This document shows positions 37,001 through 48,059 of a stretch of 64,000 nt of DNA, in pieces; positions within the stretch are counted from its first letter, which is position 1; each line of letters starts with the position of its first letter. The notes under the pieces were generated by a model that saw only the letters and a list, made by a program, of their open reading frames with translations, had not been told where the DNA came from and made no database searches. Position numbers and translations under genes: made by a program. The stretch is from NCBI RefSeq assembly GCF_003711515.1, contig NW_021167091.1:144340-208339 (forward strand), given 5' to 3'. This stretch comes from Sodiomyces alkalinus F11 (taxonomy: Eukaryota; Ascomycota; Sordariomycetes; Glomerellales; Plectosphaerellaceae).

Positions 37001-38304
37001 TAGGGTAGGCCTTAGCTATTTGCTTAGTTAGGCTAACCCGTATCATTATATACTTAGCGTAAATAGTAGGAGGCTTTAGTTTATTAATTATCAGGGCGGG
37101 CGTAATAGATAGGGCACTATTAGGCGTAGGGGTAGCGGTCGCGGTATTCGTAAACTATATAGGATATTCGGGTCCTAGGGGTAAGGAGTCTATAAAAAAG
37201 GCCTTTTTAGGAGTTAAGCGGATAACCTTATAAGGCTTTACCTAGCTGCCGATCGACCTTAGCGTCTCCGTTTAGTCCGCGAGGATAACTCTATTAATAG
37301 AGAGGAGGTAAACTATAAGAACCTTAACCTCTATCTTTAAAAGGTGCTTTAGGCTCTTCTCGCGGACCTTCTATATAACGGCCTCCTAGTTAAATAAGTT
37401 AAGGGTATCCTTTTAAGCCGAGGCTCGCGAGATAGGCCGAGTAGTAGTTAAGGTGGTAGTAGGTCTAGATATAGGGGTTATCGAATTAGGGGTTAGACTA
37501 TCGTCTATATTGGTATCGTTAACTATCTCTATAACCCTTTAGGAGCTTCCCGGAGTCGATAGGGTCTATTAAACGGCCTAATTAGGGGAACTAGCTACTT
37601 CTTAGCGTGGGTTTACTAATTCTACCACTTCTAATAGTACGAAAAGGGTCCTAGGGTTCGGTTAAGGTGTATCGAGATATAGACGTAGTATATACTCTAG
37701 TAGTAATAAAGTTAATAAATCTCGTAACCTTAGTAACCCTTAAGGCTTAAGTGGCTTAGTTGGCCTAATTACTCTAACCGGTCTGCTACTTCTATACCTA
37801 CTTAACTATATACTTAATTATAAGTCTATTAGTCTTATTAGTCTTATAGGGGAGGGTGGCGGACTAGAAGGTCTTAATATAAAGGTCTACGAGCTCCTTA
37901 AATTAGCTATAAAGCTTAGTAGCCAGCTAATACAGTATAAGGCGTCGGTATAGCTAGTACTCGTTAACTCGTAGCTCGCTCTTTAGGCAGGCTGCCTAGG
38001 TACCGGTCTAATCTATAACTAAATACGCGGGGAACTCCTACTTAACTAGGTTATAGGCGCTATCGTGGATTAGGATAGGGTAGTTATCTCTCCGATACCC
38101 TTTTTAGCCTTAGTAGTAGTAGCGAGCTAGCGGGGGCTAGCTATTATTCTAGGCACCTCTCTGCTATCCTAGGCGGTTATCGTGTTATTAGGTCGGGCGG
38201 CTATTATTACGCTAGTTATTATATTTAGGGCGGGGTCCTCCGTAGTAGATCTCCTCGGTATACTAAGTGTTATTAGGCTAGGAAGCGGCACCGTTAGCCT
38301 AATT
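37001..38304 (-). pseudogene. G3 Gag-like region
   Basis: Upstream of the protease on the minus strand, where Gag belongs. The frame is heavily broken and no clear CCHC knuckle was identified. Assigned by position only. The 5' LTR, if any, was probably lost where LINE-A3 begins. Confidence 0.4.
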
Positions 38305-40949
38305 AGGATAAAACCACCGAGACAGAGATTATAACTACCGCCTTCCTCTTAGGATACTATTATAGCGGTACCGTAATACCAGCGCTACGGTATAGCCGGA
38401 AAAGATATAGGATAGTATTATTCCGACCTCGACTATAGAGAATTCGTAACGGACCCACTTTTTGTAATATAAGCGCCCCCCCCCCTGAGGTAGAACGTAG
38501 CGCGGGACCGATATAAGACCGAAAGGGGGCTACCGCGCCTACTAGAACCGAGAGTAGCTAAGATTAAGGCAGAAATTTAGGCCTTACTAGCTAATAGGAA
38601 TATAATTAAGCAGGTTATAAAGCTAGTAAAGGAACGAATTATAATACGTAGTACTTATAGTAACGCCGGCACGCTACCGCTAGTATACCTATATATATCC
38701 GTCAGCTATATTATCCGAGAGGAACTCCGACAAGGAATAAGCGGTATAAAAAAGACTTAGGCTAATATTATAGCTTAAGCTCTTACGGCGGTACCGCCGC
38801 AGGACCCCGCCCCCTTTAAAGTAATCCCCGCTAAGTATTATAGGGAACTAATCGTCCGCTAAGGAACCCTCCCCGAAGATTAGCCCCTTAGAGTCAGGAC
38901 CCTAAAGGAAATTATTTAAGCTCTAAATACTATAACTACCCGATATAACGCCGTAATAGTATAGAAGCTACTTAGCGGAGATATCTACCTTACTTTCACC
39001 GAAAGGGTATAGTAGGAGGCCACCTATAAGGACTAATAGACTAAGAAGGCCTTTAGTAAAGGAGCTACCCTAGCTATATACACTTACCCTATACTCGCGA
39101 AGGCTATCCCTTACGAGGTCCTTAATACCTTTTCCGAAAAAGACCTACTAGTATCCTTATAAGATATAAACCCCGAGGTAAAAATCCTCTATATATAATA
39201 ACGAGTACCCCGTTACGGTACCGGTAGGGTAGCGCTTCTCCTTATTGAATCGGCTTCACCGTAAGGGGTAATAAGCCTTATTCGGAATACCCTTCTCTTT
39301 AAGGGGGGTAGCTATATCAATAAGCCGTACGATCCTAACCCTAGCCCTCTAAGGTACTATAAATACCTATACTCCGGCTATAAGGCTAATGGCTACCCCG
39401 TGGTAAAAAAGGGTATACCGCTATTATACTAAGCTAGAATCGGCGTACTTATAAGTCCTAAAATACTATAACGCTATAGTGCCCGGGCGCCCCCACCGCT
39501 ATACCGCCTATACCAGAGATTATAATACCTTTAATAATTTATACCGATTATTAAGGAAAGAGATTAAGAAGACCCGTGAAGTATATAAGTACCGAGCTAG
39601 GGACTTCGATATTACCTATTAGACTAAAGTGGTATACACGCGGTAGCCGTAGATCTTCCCCCTGATTATTATCGCCTAGGACTAAGACTAACCCCTTTAT
39701 AAGAGTAAAGGATAGCCCTTAAAAAGGCCTAGAGGATAGGAGGGCTCCCCGGTACCGGGCCTAATAAGCGCCTATATTATCCCCCGCGGGACTAGTAAGG
39801 TACTGTAGTGGGAACCCTAGAGCTAGACTCCGGTTATACCGGGTATATTATCTTAACCCCCCCACCTATTAATTAATAAGAATCTTTATCCTTTTATAGA
39901 ATATAGGGAGTTAGGCGTGGCGGGAGCTCCTATTTTAGTACCGTTCTAAGTACGACGTGATAGTAATTTAGGAACCCGGCCTTAACCCTTTTACGAAAAG
40001 CCTTACCTACCCCTCCTAAGGGATATACCGGCTAATCTAGGGACGGGGCCGCGCTATACTATTTATCTATAAAAGATACCCGCTATATATATAGACGTAG
40101 CAGGCCTACCGCAATACCTACGCGGTTATATTCGCGACTAGAGATAATACCCTTATAATCTAGTTAATTTACTTAGAGAATTATTAGTCAGCTAGGACTC
40201 CTTAGTCTATACCCCTATAAGATATATTCGACACGGTAACACCACGGGGCCGCTATATCTTTATAGGGGACTTTAACCTATATTACCCCTTATAGTTATA
40301 ACCACCACGATATAACCCCTAGGCTAATACCCTACTTAGCCTTATAACTAGGTAGAACTTAGACCTAGTAACCCCCCCCGGAACCACTATATAATACCGC
40401 CTGGGTCGGTGTGCTAGTATTATCGACCTTATATAGGTAATATAAGGGCTCCGCTACGACTTTAGTGGCCCCGATAAGACTATTATCGGGTCGGATTACT
40501 ATTTATAGATAGCCCGAATCTATATAAAGCTAGATACCGTGGCGGGTACTAAGATAATACTACTGCGGGGCCTAGGCAGGCCCTATTAGGTCTAGAAGGA
40601 CTTTAACCCCTTATAAGGCCCCTAGCTCGTCGCTATATAATTATAGTAAACCGGCCCCCTTATAATACTAAGTAATATCGACTTAGTATTAGATAACCTA
40701 ATCGAGAACCTTATAGCCTTAGACGATAAGGCCGTACCGTGTCGCCGTAGGGGTACCCCCGGACTCCTACTTACCCCTTAGTAGAACGCGTAGCTAACCG
40801 CTCTTACGTAGGAAACAAGGCGCCTTTACCGTAGATATATATCTAGAAAGTCCCGGAACAAATAGAATAAGTTCTAGGAAGCGGAGAGGCGCTCTAATAA
40901 GGCCGTAGCGGTAGCGAAGCGGCTATACTAATAGTACTTACTATATAAG
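38305..40949 (+). mobile_element. LINE-A copy A3 (5' end, ORF1, endonuclease)
   Basis: Begins at a sequence shared with A4 (ATAAAAC...ACCGAG near 38310 and 51220), the likely 5' end of the family. ORF1 runs to about 39800. Its CCHC knuckle near 39352-39396 has all four ligands turned to Tyr. The ORF2 endonuclease starts about 39950 and includes the G-D-F-N region near 40268. The copy stops at 40949 where the G4 LTR begins, and it does not resume on the far side of G4. Heavy RIP. Confidence 0.8.
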
Positions 40950-41153
40950 TATAACGGCTTGTTAAAAGTTATTCACGTATTAAGGCCGAAAATATAGTTT
41001 ATTCGAACTAAGGAAGGGAAGGAGGAAAGGAAAAGTCTGCGCGGTGTGTAGGCGGCTAAGTATATATAGGATCGCACAGGCCTTACTAGGAGGTCCGTGC
41101 TTCTTAGTCCCGGCCACTACCGGGGACTATTCCACGGGCTATAGCCTGTAATA
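40950..41153 (-). repeat. G4 3' LTR
   Basis: Aligns with 47853-48055 over its full length, with a few differences, mostly at CA/TG sites. It includes the AACTAAGGAAG purine block and an imperfect hairpin at the end (GGGCTATAGCCTG). Confidence 0.85.
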
Positions 41154-42280
41154 TACCCCCCCCCCCGGCTAGAGGCGAGGTCGCGGTCGTATCGTGGTCG
41201 CCCGGTTATAACCTTATATTACCCTAGCCTCCCCGCGTATAATCTAAAAATAGCCTCCTTTATTCGATTCCCTTAAAGGCTCCCTAGAAGGGAGGCAATC
41301 CATAGCAGCCACAATCCTTTTAAGTTTAAAATAGTATAAAGGAGCTCTTATATAGTGGTGCTATTACGAGCTCCTCGCCGGTATATACGCTCTTTATAAA
41401 CGATATACCTGCCGAATATATAACTAGGGGCTATTCCTTCTACCTAAATAGCGTAGGAATGGTAATAAAATAGACCTCCTACTATTCTTTATTGTTTACT
41501 ATTTTCTTCCCCCTCTATACCTTCCTTTTAGCTAATTTATTTTAATTAGATTTTTATACTATAAGTTACTCCGAGATACCTTATAGGTCCTATAGTAGTA
41601 TAACTAATATCGCTAAATAATAGCTTATCTCTTAAACCGCCTATATCCTTATCGATGTAAGTTAGCGCGCCCCTTGCCCATGGCTTAGTACCGTAGCTAA
41701 CCGTCCGTAGATATCCGAATACAAACCCTCCGGCAAACGCCCTTATAAGGGTAGTAGCCATAACGATATAGGTTTAGCCCGTCTTATTACGAGGTCGGCC
41801 ATAACTAATAATATATAGACTCCGACCCCCCTCCGTAAGAAACGTAGGGCCCCTAAAAACCCTCCCGGCCCTTACCGGCTTACCCCGTGCACGTAGTACG
41901 CTACCCGGTAGTATAAGTAATGGTATACCGTCGAGTATTATTACTCGTTAGGCCCTAGCGCCACTTATAACGATACTAAGTATTATAAGTATTCCTACCG
42001 CACTTATAAATACTTAGAGGTAAGTATACCGGTTACAAGTATAGTAACCACGGCTAATAACCGATATAGCTCCCTCCCGCCGCCTATAACGCCGCTAACG
42101 CTCTATAGGATACCGCTTATACTATAAATAAGGACGCTAATAACGATAATATACGTTCGTGTCCGCTTTTCTTATAGTAGCGTCTATACTAATATTCTAT
42201 ATAGAACCGCTACTAGTTTTAGGAAGTATACGGTCGCTACTAAGTAGCCCTCGATTAGGCTAAATCGGGTAAAAGCGTTA
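41154..42280 (-). other. G4 region downstream of pol, near 3' LTR
   Basis: No recognised domain. It contains a C-rich run by the LTR (41154-41170), matching a polypurine tract on the minus strand as expected next to a 3' LTR. It also holds the 71-codon open frame at 41546-41761. Confidence 0.45.
41546..41761 (-). CDS. Uncharacterised 71-residue ORF in the G4 3' region
   Basis: An uninterrupted frame with ATG at 41761 on the same strand as G4 pol. The protein begins M-A-T-T-L-I-R-A-F-A-G-G-F-V-F-G-Y and has a short hydrophobic start followed by a mixed, Gly-rich part. A stop lies five codons upstream of the ATG, so the frame does not extend far. I do not recognise it. CA and TG are slightly more common here. 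It may be a chance opening in degraded DNA or the end of a longer accessory ORF. Confidence 0.25.
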   Translation of the reverse strand: MATTLIRAFAGGFVFGYLRTVSYGTKPWARGALTYIDKDIGGLRDKLLFSDISYTTIGPIRYLGVTYSIKI

Positions 42281-42299
42281 TAGTTCCTTTATAAGCTCC

Positions 42300-42840
42300 C
42301 TCCCGTATTATCTCCCTTACTCCCGCTCCGATTACGCTGGCCCGTCGCCCTGTTACGCCCCCCGTTATCGCTTAGCCCCCCGCCGCCGTACCGACTCCCG
42401 CCGCCGCCCCTACTAACGCCGTATTCTAGGCGAGTCTGCGACGAATATTCGATAATATCGCTATAACCTTATATAGTATAGATAAGACCCTTAGGGACGT
42501 TACGTAAAAGTTAGAGGACCGTAACGACGATATAGCTTCTCTAAAAACGGAATTTCATAGCCTCTCCTACTATAGGAGACGTTTTTATAAACACTTTATA
42601 GAGTTATACTCTCTCCCGGCTAATACTTCGGGGGCAGCCCCTAAGGCTATACCTACCTCGGCTTTTTCCTAAGAGGTCGTCGCTTATCTTATCGCTACTA
42701 GTAAGGAGGGCACGGCCACCTTAGCGGCTTACTTTAGGCTAATAGAGGAGTCGGAAATAAGTGATGCTAAGAGCGGTATAGCCTTATAATAGGAGGAGTT
42801 AAAGGAGGGGGAAGTTATAGAGTAATAGATCCCTTAGACT
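42300..42840 (+). pseudogene. Pro/Ala-rich coiled-coil ORF antisense to G4
   Basis: On the strand opposite to G4 pol, about 180 codons stay in one frame with few TAG/TAA stops. A Pro/Ala/Val-rich N-terminal part (about 42330-42420) leads into a coiled coil, with I-D-K-T-L-R-D-V-T-x-K-L-E-D-R near 42480-42525. Then come S-L-K-T-E-F-H-S-L and R-R-R-F-Y-K-H-F-I-E-L-Y, and an acidic end (E-E-S-E-I-S-D-A and E-E-L-K-E-G-E-V-I-E). It lies between the end of pol and the 3' LTR, as in G2. The family is not recognised. A nuclear or nucleic-acid-binding accessory role is only a guess. Confidence 0.5.
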
Positions 42841-43019
42841 ATTTAAGTTACTTTAGCTATTTTTAGGGTTTTATTTATTTTTCCGCTACTTATAAATTAA
42901 GTAGGGCGGGGGTACGCCCCTAATATAACTTCGCTCTCGGTTTTTATTCTCCTCGCCACCGTGTCGGCCTTCTTTTACGTCTACATCCTTTTCGTGTACT
43001 ATTATAAAGGTCCCTTATT

Positions 43020-46000
43020 CGACTATACTAGGCCATACTTCTTCTCGAATTCGTTAAGCGCTTATATCTCTCGTATACTCTTAAGTAATTCCTATATTAG
43101 TTCTACGTAACCCTTTTATCGTATTAGTACCTCGTGGACCTTACCGCAACCTCGCCTTTAGGTATAAGCGTAAAGGACTTCTTCTACTACCTATTCCTCC
43201 TCCTTATGTAGCCTTTTACGGATAATAGCTAGGGGTCTATTATCGCTTACCCTAGTAGGAGGTTATAGTCGGCTCGCCGTAAGAGATCCACGTAGAAATA
43301 GTTATAAATCTATACGGGGATATCTAGTTCTACGATATAGGAATTAATAACCTTTGTGACTTTATATTTATAGTAAAGCTAGGTAAGTTTCTTCGAGGGC
43401 CGTGGCGAGGAGTAGTTACCGATATCTAGCTATATAAGATTATTCTTTTCAAACCTCTTAATAGGGTAACGCCGACGGTTTACTAACTCCTCCTAATATA
43501 GTTATATAGCGGCTATCGTGGCTTAGGCGAATTAGATAGTTTCCTTAAAATAACTTTATAAATCCTACGCAGAAGCCTCGCGTTTATCGGTTAGCGTAGT
43601 CTTATTAACTTAAAGAGGATTCATATAATACCCGTATTATAGGAAGAACGCGCTTGTTTAGATTATTAAGTTTACCCGGTTATTTAAGGCTAGCTACGCT
43701 ACCGGTAATAGCGTATTCTAATTATCTTAGGCGTAATAGGTATACGCTTATAAGTAGGCTTACACTTCCTAGTTAATACGTTTAGGACCTTTATCCGTTT
43801 AAGGGTAGTATACGGTGCTTAGTCGCTATTTAATACCCGCGAGTTGATAAAAGTATCGCTAAAAGCGGCGAATCTAGTTTAACTCCCTATCGCTAATAAT
43901 AAACTTTAGTATTCCGTAGAACCTATAATAGTATAATAAGAACCGATTAGTATAGGCTTTAGTATTTATAGTATTTATCGCTTTTAGTATTACCGATTTC
44001 GAGAGTCGGTTAGTAAGTACCTATAGGTATCTATACTTATCCTTACAGGTAGGTAGTAAGTCTATTATAAAGTCTATTATATTATCGTAGAAGATTCGCT
44101 TTAGTATAAGGAGTAGACATAGTAATCCTCTCTTTATACCCCTTTATACGTGGCTAGGTTAGTATATATCGTAATTCCGTATAAACCTTCTAATATCTTT
44201 ATTTATCCCCGGCTAAAAAACCTAATAGGCGATTAGGGTAATAATATTATCCTTACCTAAGTATCCGCCGACTATTAAATCGTGGATCGCTTATATAAGG
44301 TAGCCTTATAATAGGTAGCTAACCCTATCTTCGCTATCCCTTAGCACCTATAAGCAGTCGTGAAATATTAGCTATCCTTAATCGATTCTATACTCGGTAA
44401 TCTATATTTTAAGCTTTAGCTTAGGGGGAAAATTCCGCTCTCCCGCCCGCTATTACTATAGTAAGGGCACCTTAATAACGCTTATTAGCAGCCCTGGCCT
44501 TATCCTATAGTCGTTATAGGTTAGGGTCTGCTTTATAAACTATACTTAGCTTTAGTAACGCTACTCTTATTAGGTATACCCGGGGGGAGATAGCTATATC
44601 GGGGATTATTTAGATATACCTCCTTTACTCTTAGATATCGGGAGAATCCTTAGGTATATCCTACTCTTAATATAAAAGCGTATCGGCCGCGACGTTATCG
44701 GCCCCTCGCTTATACTCTAACACGAAGTCGTATTAGGCGAGCTCCGTAGCCTAACGACTCTAACGCTCGGTTAAGGCTTTTTTTTATTATAAAGTATTTA
44801 AGCGTTTTATTATCGGAGTAAATCTAAAACCGGCCGTTACCTATAAGCTCGGCTTTCTAAGCTTATAGGTAGTCTATTATCGCTAGTATCTCCTTATCGT
44901 GAATGAGGTAGTTATACTCAGTGGAGTTAAGTCGGTGTAAGTAGTATACGATAACGTACCTATATCCTTATTCGTCTTTCTATAGGAATACGCCGCTTAG
45001 CGCGAACCCTAAATAATCCGTTTCTAGCTAGGTCTTCCTTCTAGGTTACTATTATTAAAGATAAGGCTTTTCCTAGAACCTTTACTTTAGTTCCTTAAAT
45101 GCTACCTCTTATAGGGGGCCCTAGTAGAACGGGGCGTTCTTCTTTATTAGGGCTATAAGTAGCGCCGTAATAGCTATAAAATCGCGGACGAATATCCTAT
45201 AAAAGTTAGCGAACCCTAGGAAGCTTTATACTCTAGTCGTAAAGACTAGCGCCTCTTATTCTACAATAGCCTTTAGTTTCTCGGGGTTATAAGATACTCC
45301 TTTTTCTACCGTAATAATAAACCCTAGGTATTTAACTATCTTAACGCTAAACTCGTACTTCTTCGGGTTAAGGTTTAGCCTAGCGTTTATAAGGGCGCTA
45401 AGCACTCGCTAGACTTTCTCCTTATAGTCTTTATAAGATCCGTCTAAGTAGATTAGGATATCGTTTATATACGCGGAGACGAAATCGTTAAGGAACTCCT
45501 ATAATAATAAGTTAATATATCGCTAGAACGTTATAGGCGCGCCGGTTAACCTAAAAGGGTATACTAGCCACTCGAATAGTCTAAACCGAGTATAGAATAT
45601 AGTCTTATACTTATACCTAAATACTATCCGTATCTTATAAAAGGCGGCGATAATATCTAATTTAGTAAACCACTTCGCCTTAGCTAGGTTATATAGGGTT
45701 TTTATCATTAAGGGGAGTAGATAGCGATCTTACTAAGTAATCGTACTTAGGGCGTGGTAATTATAGTAAAATCGGAGGCTACCTCCTAGCTTTCTTACGA
45801 ATAATACGGGCGCGGAGGTAGCTAAGCTACTCGCACGAATAAATCCCTTATCTATTAGATCCGTTATTATCATCTATAATATAAGGAGCTCTTCACGTAA
45901 TATATTATAGAGCGGGCCTTATAGTAAGACTTATTCGTTACTATTACTATCCTTCTATAAATAGACCTTATAGTCGGTGCTAGGTTAGTATAGGGGCAGG

Positions 46001-46660
46001 CGTATAAAGTGCGAAGGCGTAAATAAATCGCTAAACTCTTATAAAACACTCTCGGGGACGTATTCTTATAGGTCTACTAGTTCCTTTGTACTTAGGGCCT
46101 TTTCGATATCCTTTAACGATATAGCCCTTAAGCCTTCTTCTTATCTTTTTCCCTTCCCGTGCCGTAATTATCTATATAGTCTTATAAACACAGACCCCGT
46201 TACTAATACTATAGTACGGATCTCTTATACTACCTTCGGCTTCTCTTCGCCCTAAAATCGGATATCGATATCGGCCACTCCGTAATAAAGCTTTTATTCC
46301 TTAGTATAAAGAACTATATCGTTATATTCTATCTATAAAAGTCTAAGGAAAAGATCCTAGTCTAGACCTAGCACTATATACGTGAAAACGCGCTTAGTAT
46401 ACCCTTATATATTTAGGGTAAAGACTATAATACCGGCGCTATTAGCCGGTTTAGTCTTATCCGAGAAGCTTTTTAGTAGTTATTTCTTCTTATTAACTAA
46501 CGGTAAGCGTATTTTTCGAGTAAACTTCTTATTTATAGCGGTATAGTAGTTATAACCTGTATCTATAAAAGCGTTTATTAACCTACTATTATTAACTCTT
46601 ACTTAGATTAGTACTAACTCGCTCCGTAATAGCGGTTTAAACTCTTCCTACTCGTGTTAT
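43020..46660 (-). pseudogene. G4 Pol: protease, RT, RNase H, integrase, chromodomain
   Basis: On the minus strand the protease shows F-I-D-T-G-Y-N-Y-Y near 46545-46575. RT spans about 45900-45200: R-F-Y-Y-N-Y-H-A-L, then a 61-codon open stretch (45523-45708) with W-F-T-K-L-D-I-I-A-A-F-Y and F-R-L-T-G-A-P-I-T-F, and the catalytic box Y-I-N-D at 45460-45471 where Y-I-D-D is expected. RNase H (about 45000-44600) and integrase (about 44200-43500) follow, the latter with K-F-I-I-S-D-R-E near 43880. A chromodomain ends the protein at about 43022-43190 (V-E-E-V-L start, K-G-Y-V-E centre, A-L-N-E-F-E-K-K-Y-G end). Many stops. Confidence 0.8.
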
Positions 46661-46779
46661 TCTCGCGCTATCGGCTCCGGTACCCGATTTCGCACTAGAG
46701 CTACTCTTTTTTCGAGTCTTCGGTATCCTCGGGAATATCTTCTGATTCCTCCTCTTAAGGGGATATTCGGGCTACTATA

Positions 46780-47700
46780 TCCTTCTTACTTTTATAGTGC
46801 TATTAGATATAGCCCCTCTTCTAGTAATTCTAACACGTGATATTCGCGTAGCGGTTAGGTTTCTATTAAGTCCCCTTAGACTCGCTAACCTTATTAACTC
46901 CACCTATAGCGATATCGCTATTAGCGTCCTTAGCTAGTTTACGGGTAACGGGAATTAATCGGTGCGATTTATTAATACCCTCCTATCTCTACGTAATGGT
47001 CTATACTTTATCGACCTACTCGGAGTAAGTATTAGGGAGATCGGCTACTATTAGGCTATTACGTAGCCTATTATTTAGGGCGCCGTTAAGGAATAATATC
47101 TTAGTATAGTCTACCTAGTTATAGCCTCCTACTTACGCTAGGTTCCTTGTAAAAGTCGGTAGGAAGCGCGCGAACGGCTAGCCGGGTCTTTACTTTATCG
47201 CTCTAAGGGCGTTAGTAGCGCGACCTTATTCGTTACGGTCCTTATACGTACGGTTAAGGTACGTTATAAATTCCTTTAGGTTAAATTCACTATTTATACC
47301 TCTATTACCGAAGAAGGTGCTAACTACCTGCTAAGGCTAGGTATCTAAGCACGCGTCAATTAAGTACTACGCTTCCTTATTACTACGAAATAATAGGCTA
47401 TCGAATTTAAGTTTTAGTCGCATAGCCTAAGACTAAGCGGTATACTGTATACGTTTTCCACTAACTTTTACGGGAATAGCGACCTACTATACCCGGTATA
47501 AGAGCGTAGGTGCTAGTGGTAGTAGTAGCGGGATAGGTATAATAGTCTCTGCCTTTAGGGCCTAGGTAAAGGCGAGGGTATAACGATTAGGGTAAGCGTC
47601 GGGTATATAATAGGTGCGAGGTATAGGTTAAGTTAAGACCTTTCGAAGGCTGCTCATAGGCTAGCGATTATATCATGAATAGGGGCGATATATATCCTTA
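46780..47700 (-). pseudogene. G4 Gag with zinc knuckle
   Basis: Frame on the minus strand upstream of the protease. The CCHC knuckle at 46794-46835 reads C, Y, Y, Y with Trp/Gln stops between the ligands (C-*-N-Y-*-K-R-G-Y). The Gag core lies around 47450-47000. It has many stops. The start codon is unclear, near the LTR at 47700-47850. Confidence 0.65.
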
Positions 47701-47852
47701 CCGCTTCCTATACGCGTTATAATACGCGTTTATCGATCTCGTTATATAAGGTCTCTACGACTTACCCTTAGCCCCCTAATAGGCTCGGGGCGAAATAACT
47801 AGGACCTCCTTCTATATAAGCTTTAAAGCTTATAATCTTACGATTTCGAATA

Positions 47853-48055
47853 TATAACGGCTTATTAAAAGTTATTCACGTATTAAGGCCGAAAATATAG
47901 ATTATTCGAACTAAGGAAGAAAAAGAGGAAAGGAAAAGTCTACGCGGTGTGTAGACGGCTAAGTATATATAGGATCGCACGGACCTCGCTAGGGGTCTAT
48001 GCTTCTTAGTCCCGGCCACTGCCGGGGACTATTCCGCGGGCCACGGCCCGTAATA
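47853..48055 (-). repeat. G4 5' LTR
   Basis: Partner of 40950-41153. It ends, on the plus strand, with CGCGGGCCACGGCCCG, a hairpin better kept than in the other LTR. No standard primer-binding site starting TGG was obvious on the Gag side. Confidence 0.85.
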
Positions 48056-48059
48056 ATAG

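Larger units (their letters stand above)
31679..38304 (-). mobile_element. Ty3/gypsy retrotransposon G3, without recognised LTR pair
   Basis: Minus-strand order from right to left: Gag-like region (about 38250-37050), protease region, RT (about 35600-34850), RNase H (34750-34270), integrase (34200-33100) and a charged Pol C-terminus (to about 32600). It is bounded on the right by the 5' end of LINE-A3 and on the left by LINE-A6. Its RT is of a different gypsy lineage from G2 and G4, and I saw no chromodomain. LTRs were not delimited. Confidence 0.7.
40950..48055 (-). mobile_element. Ty3/gypsy chromovirus G4 with both LTRs
   Basis: A 7.1-kb element with 204- and 203-bp LTRs. On the minus strand: 5' LTR (47853-48055), Gag, protease, RT, RNase H, integrase, chromodomain, an ORF on the opposite strand, and the 3' LTR (40950-41153). 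Both LTRs start TATAACGGCT and end GTAATA on the plus strand, the RIP form of TG...CA termini. Flanking 5-mers are ATAAG and ATAGG, a near match only. The left neighbour is LINE-A3 and the right is copia C1, so the insertion site is not a single element. Confidence 0.85.

Noticed and set aside
42300..42840. Host coiled-coil gene inside the transposon cluster
   Set aside because: It lies wholly between G4 pol and G4 LTR and is RIPed like the element, so it is treated as part of G4 rather than a host gene.
45523..45708. Possible separate small gene on the minus strand
   Set aside because: It is the RT segment of G4 pol that happens to lack RIP stops, not a separate gene.
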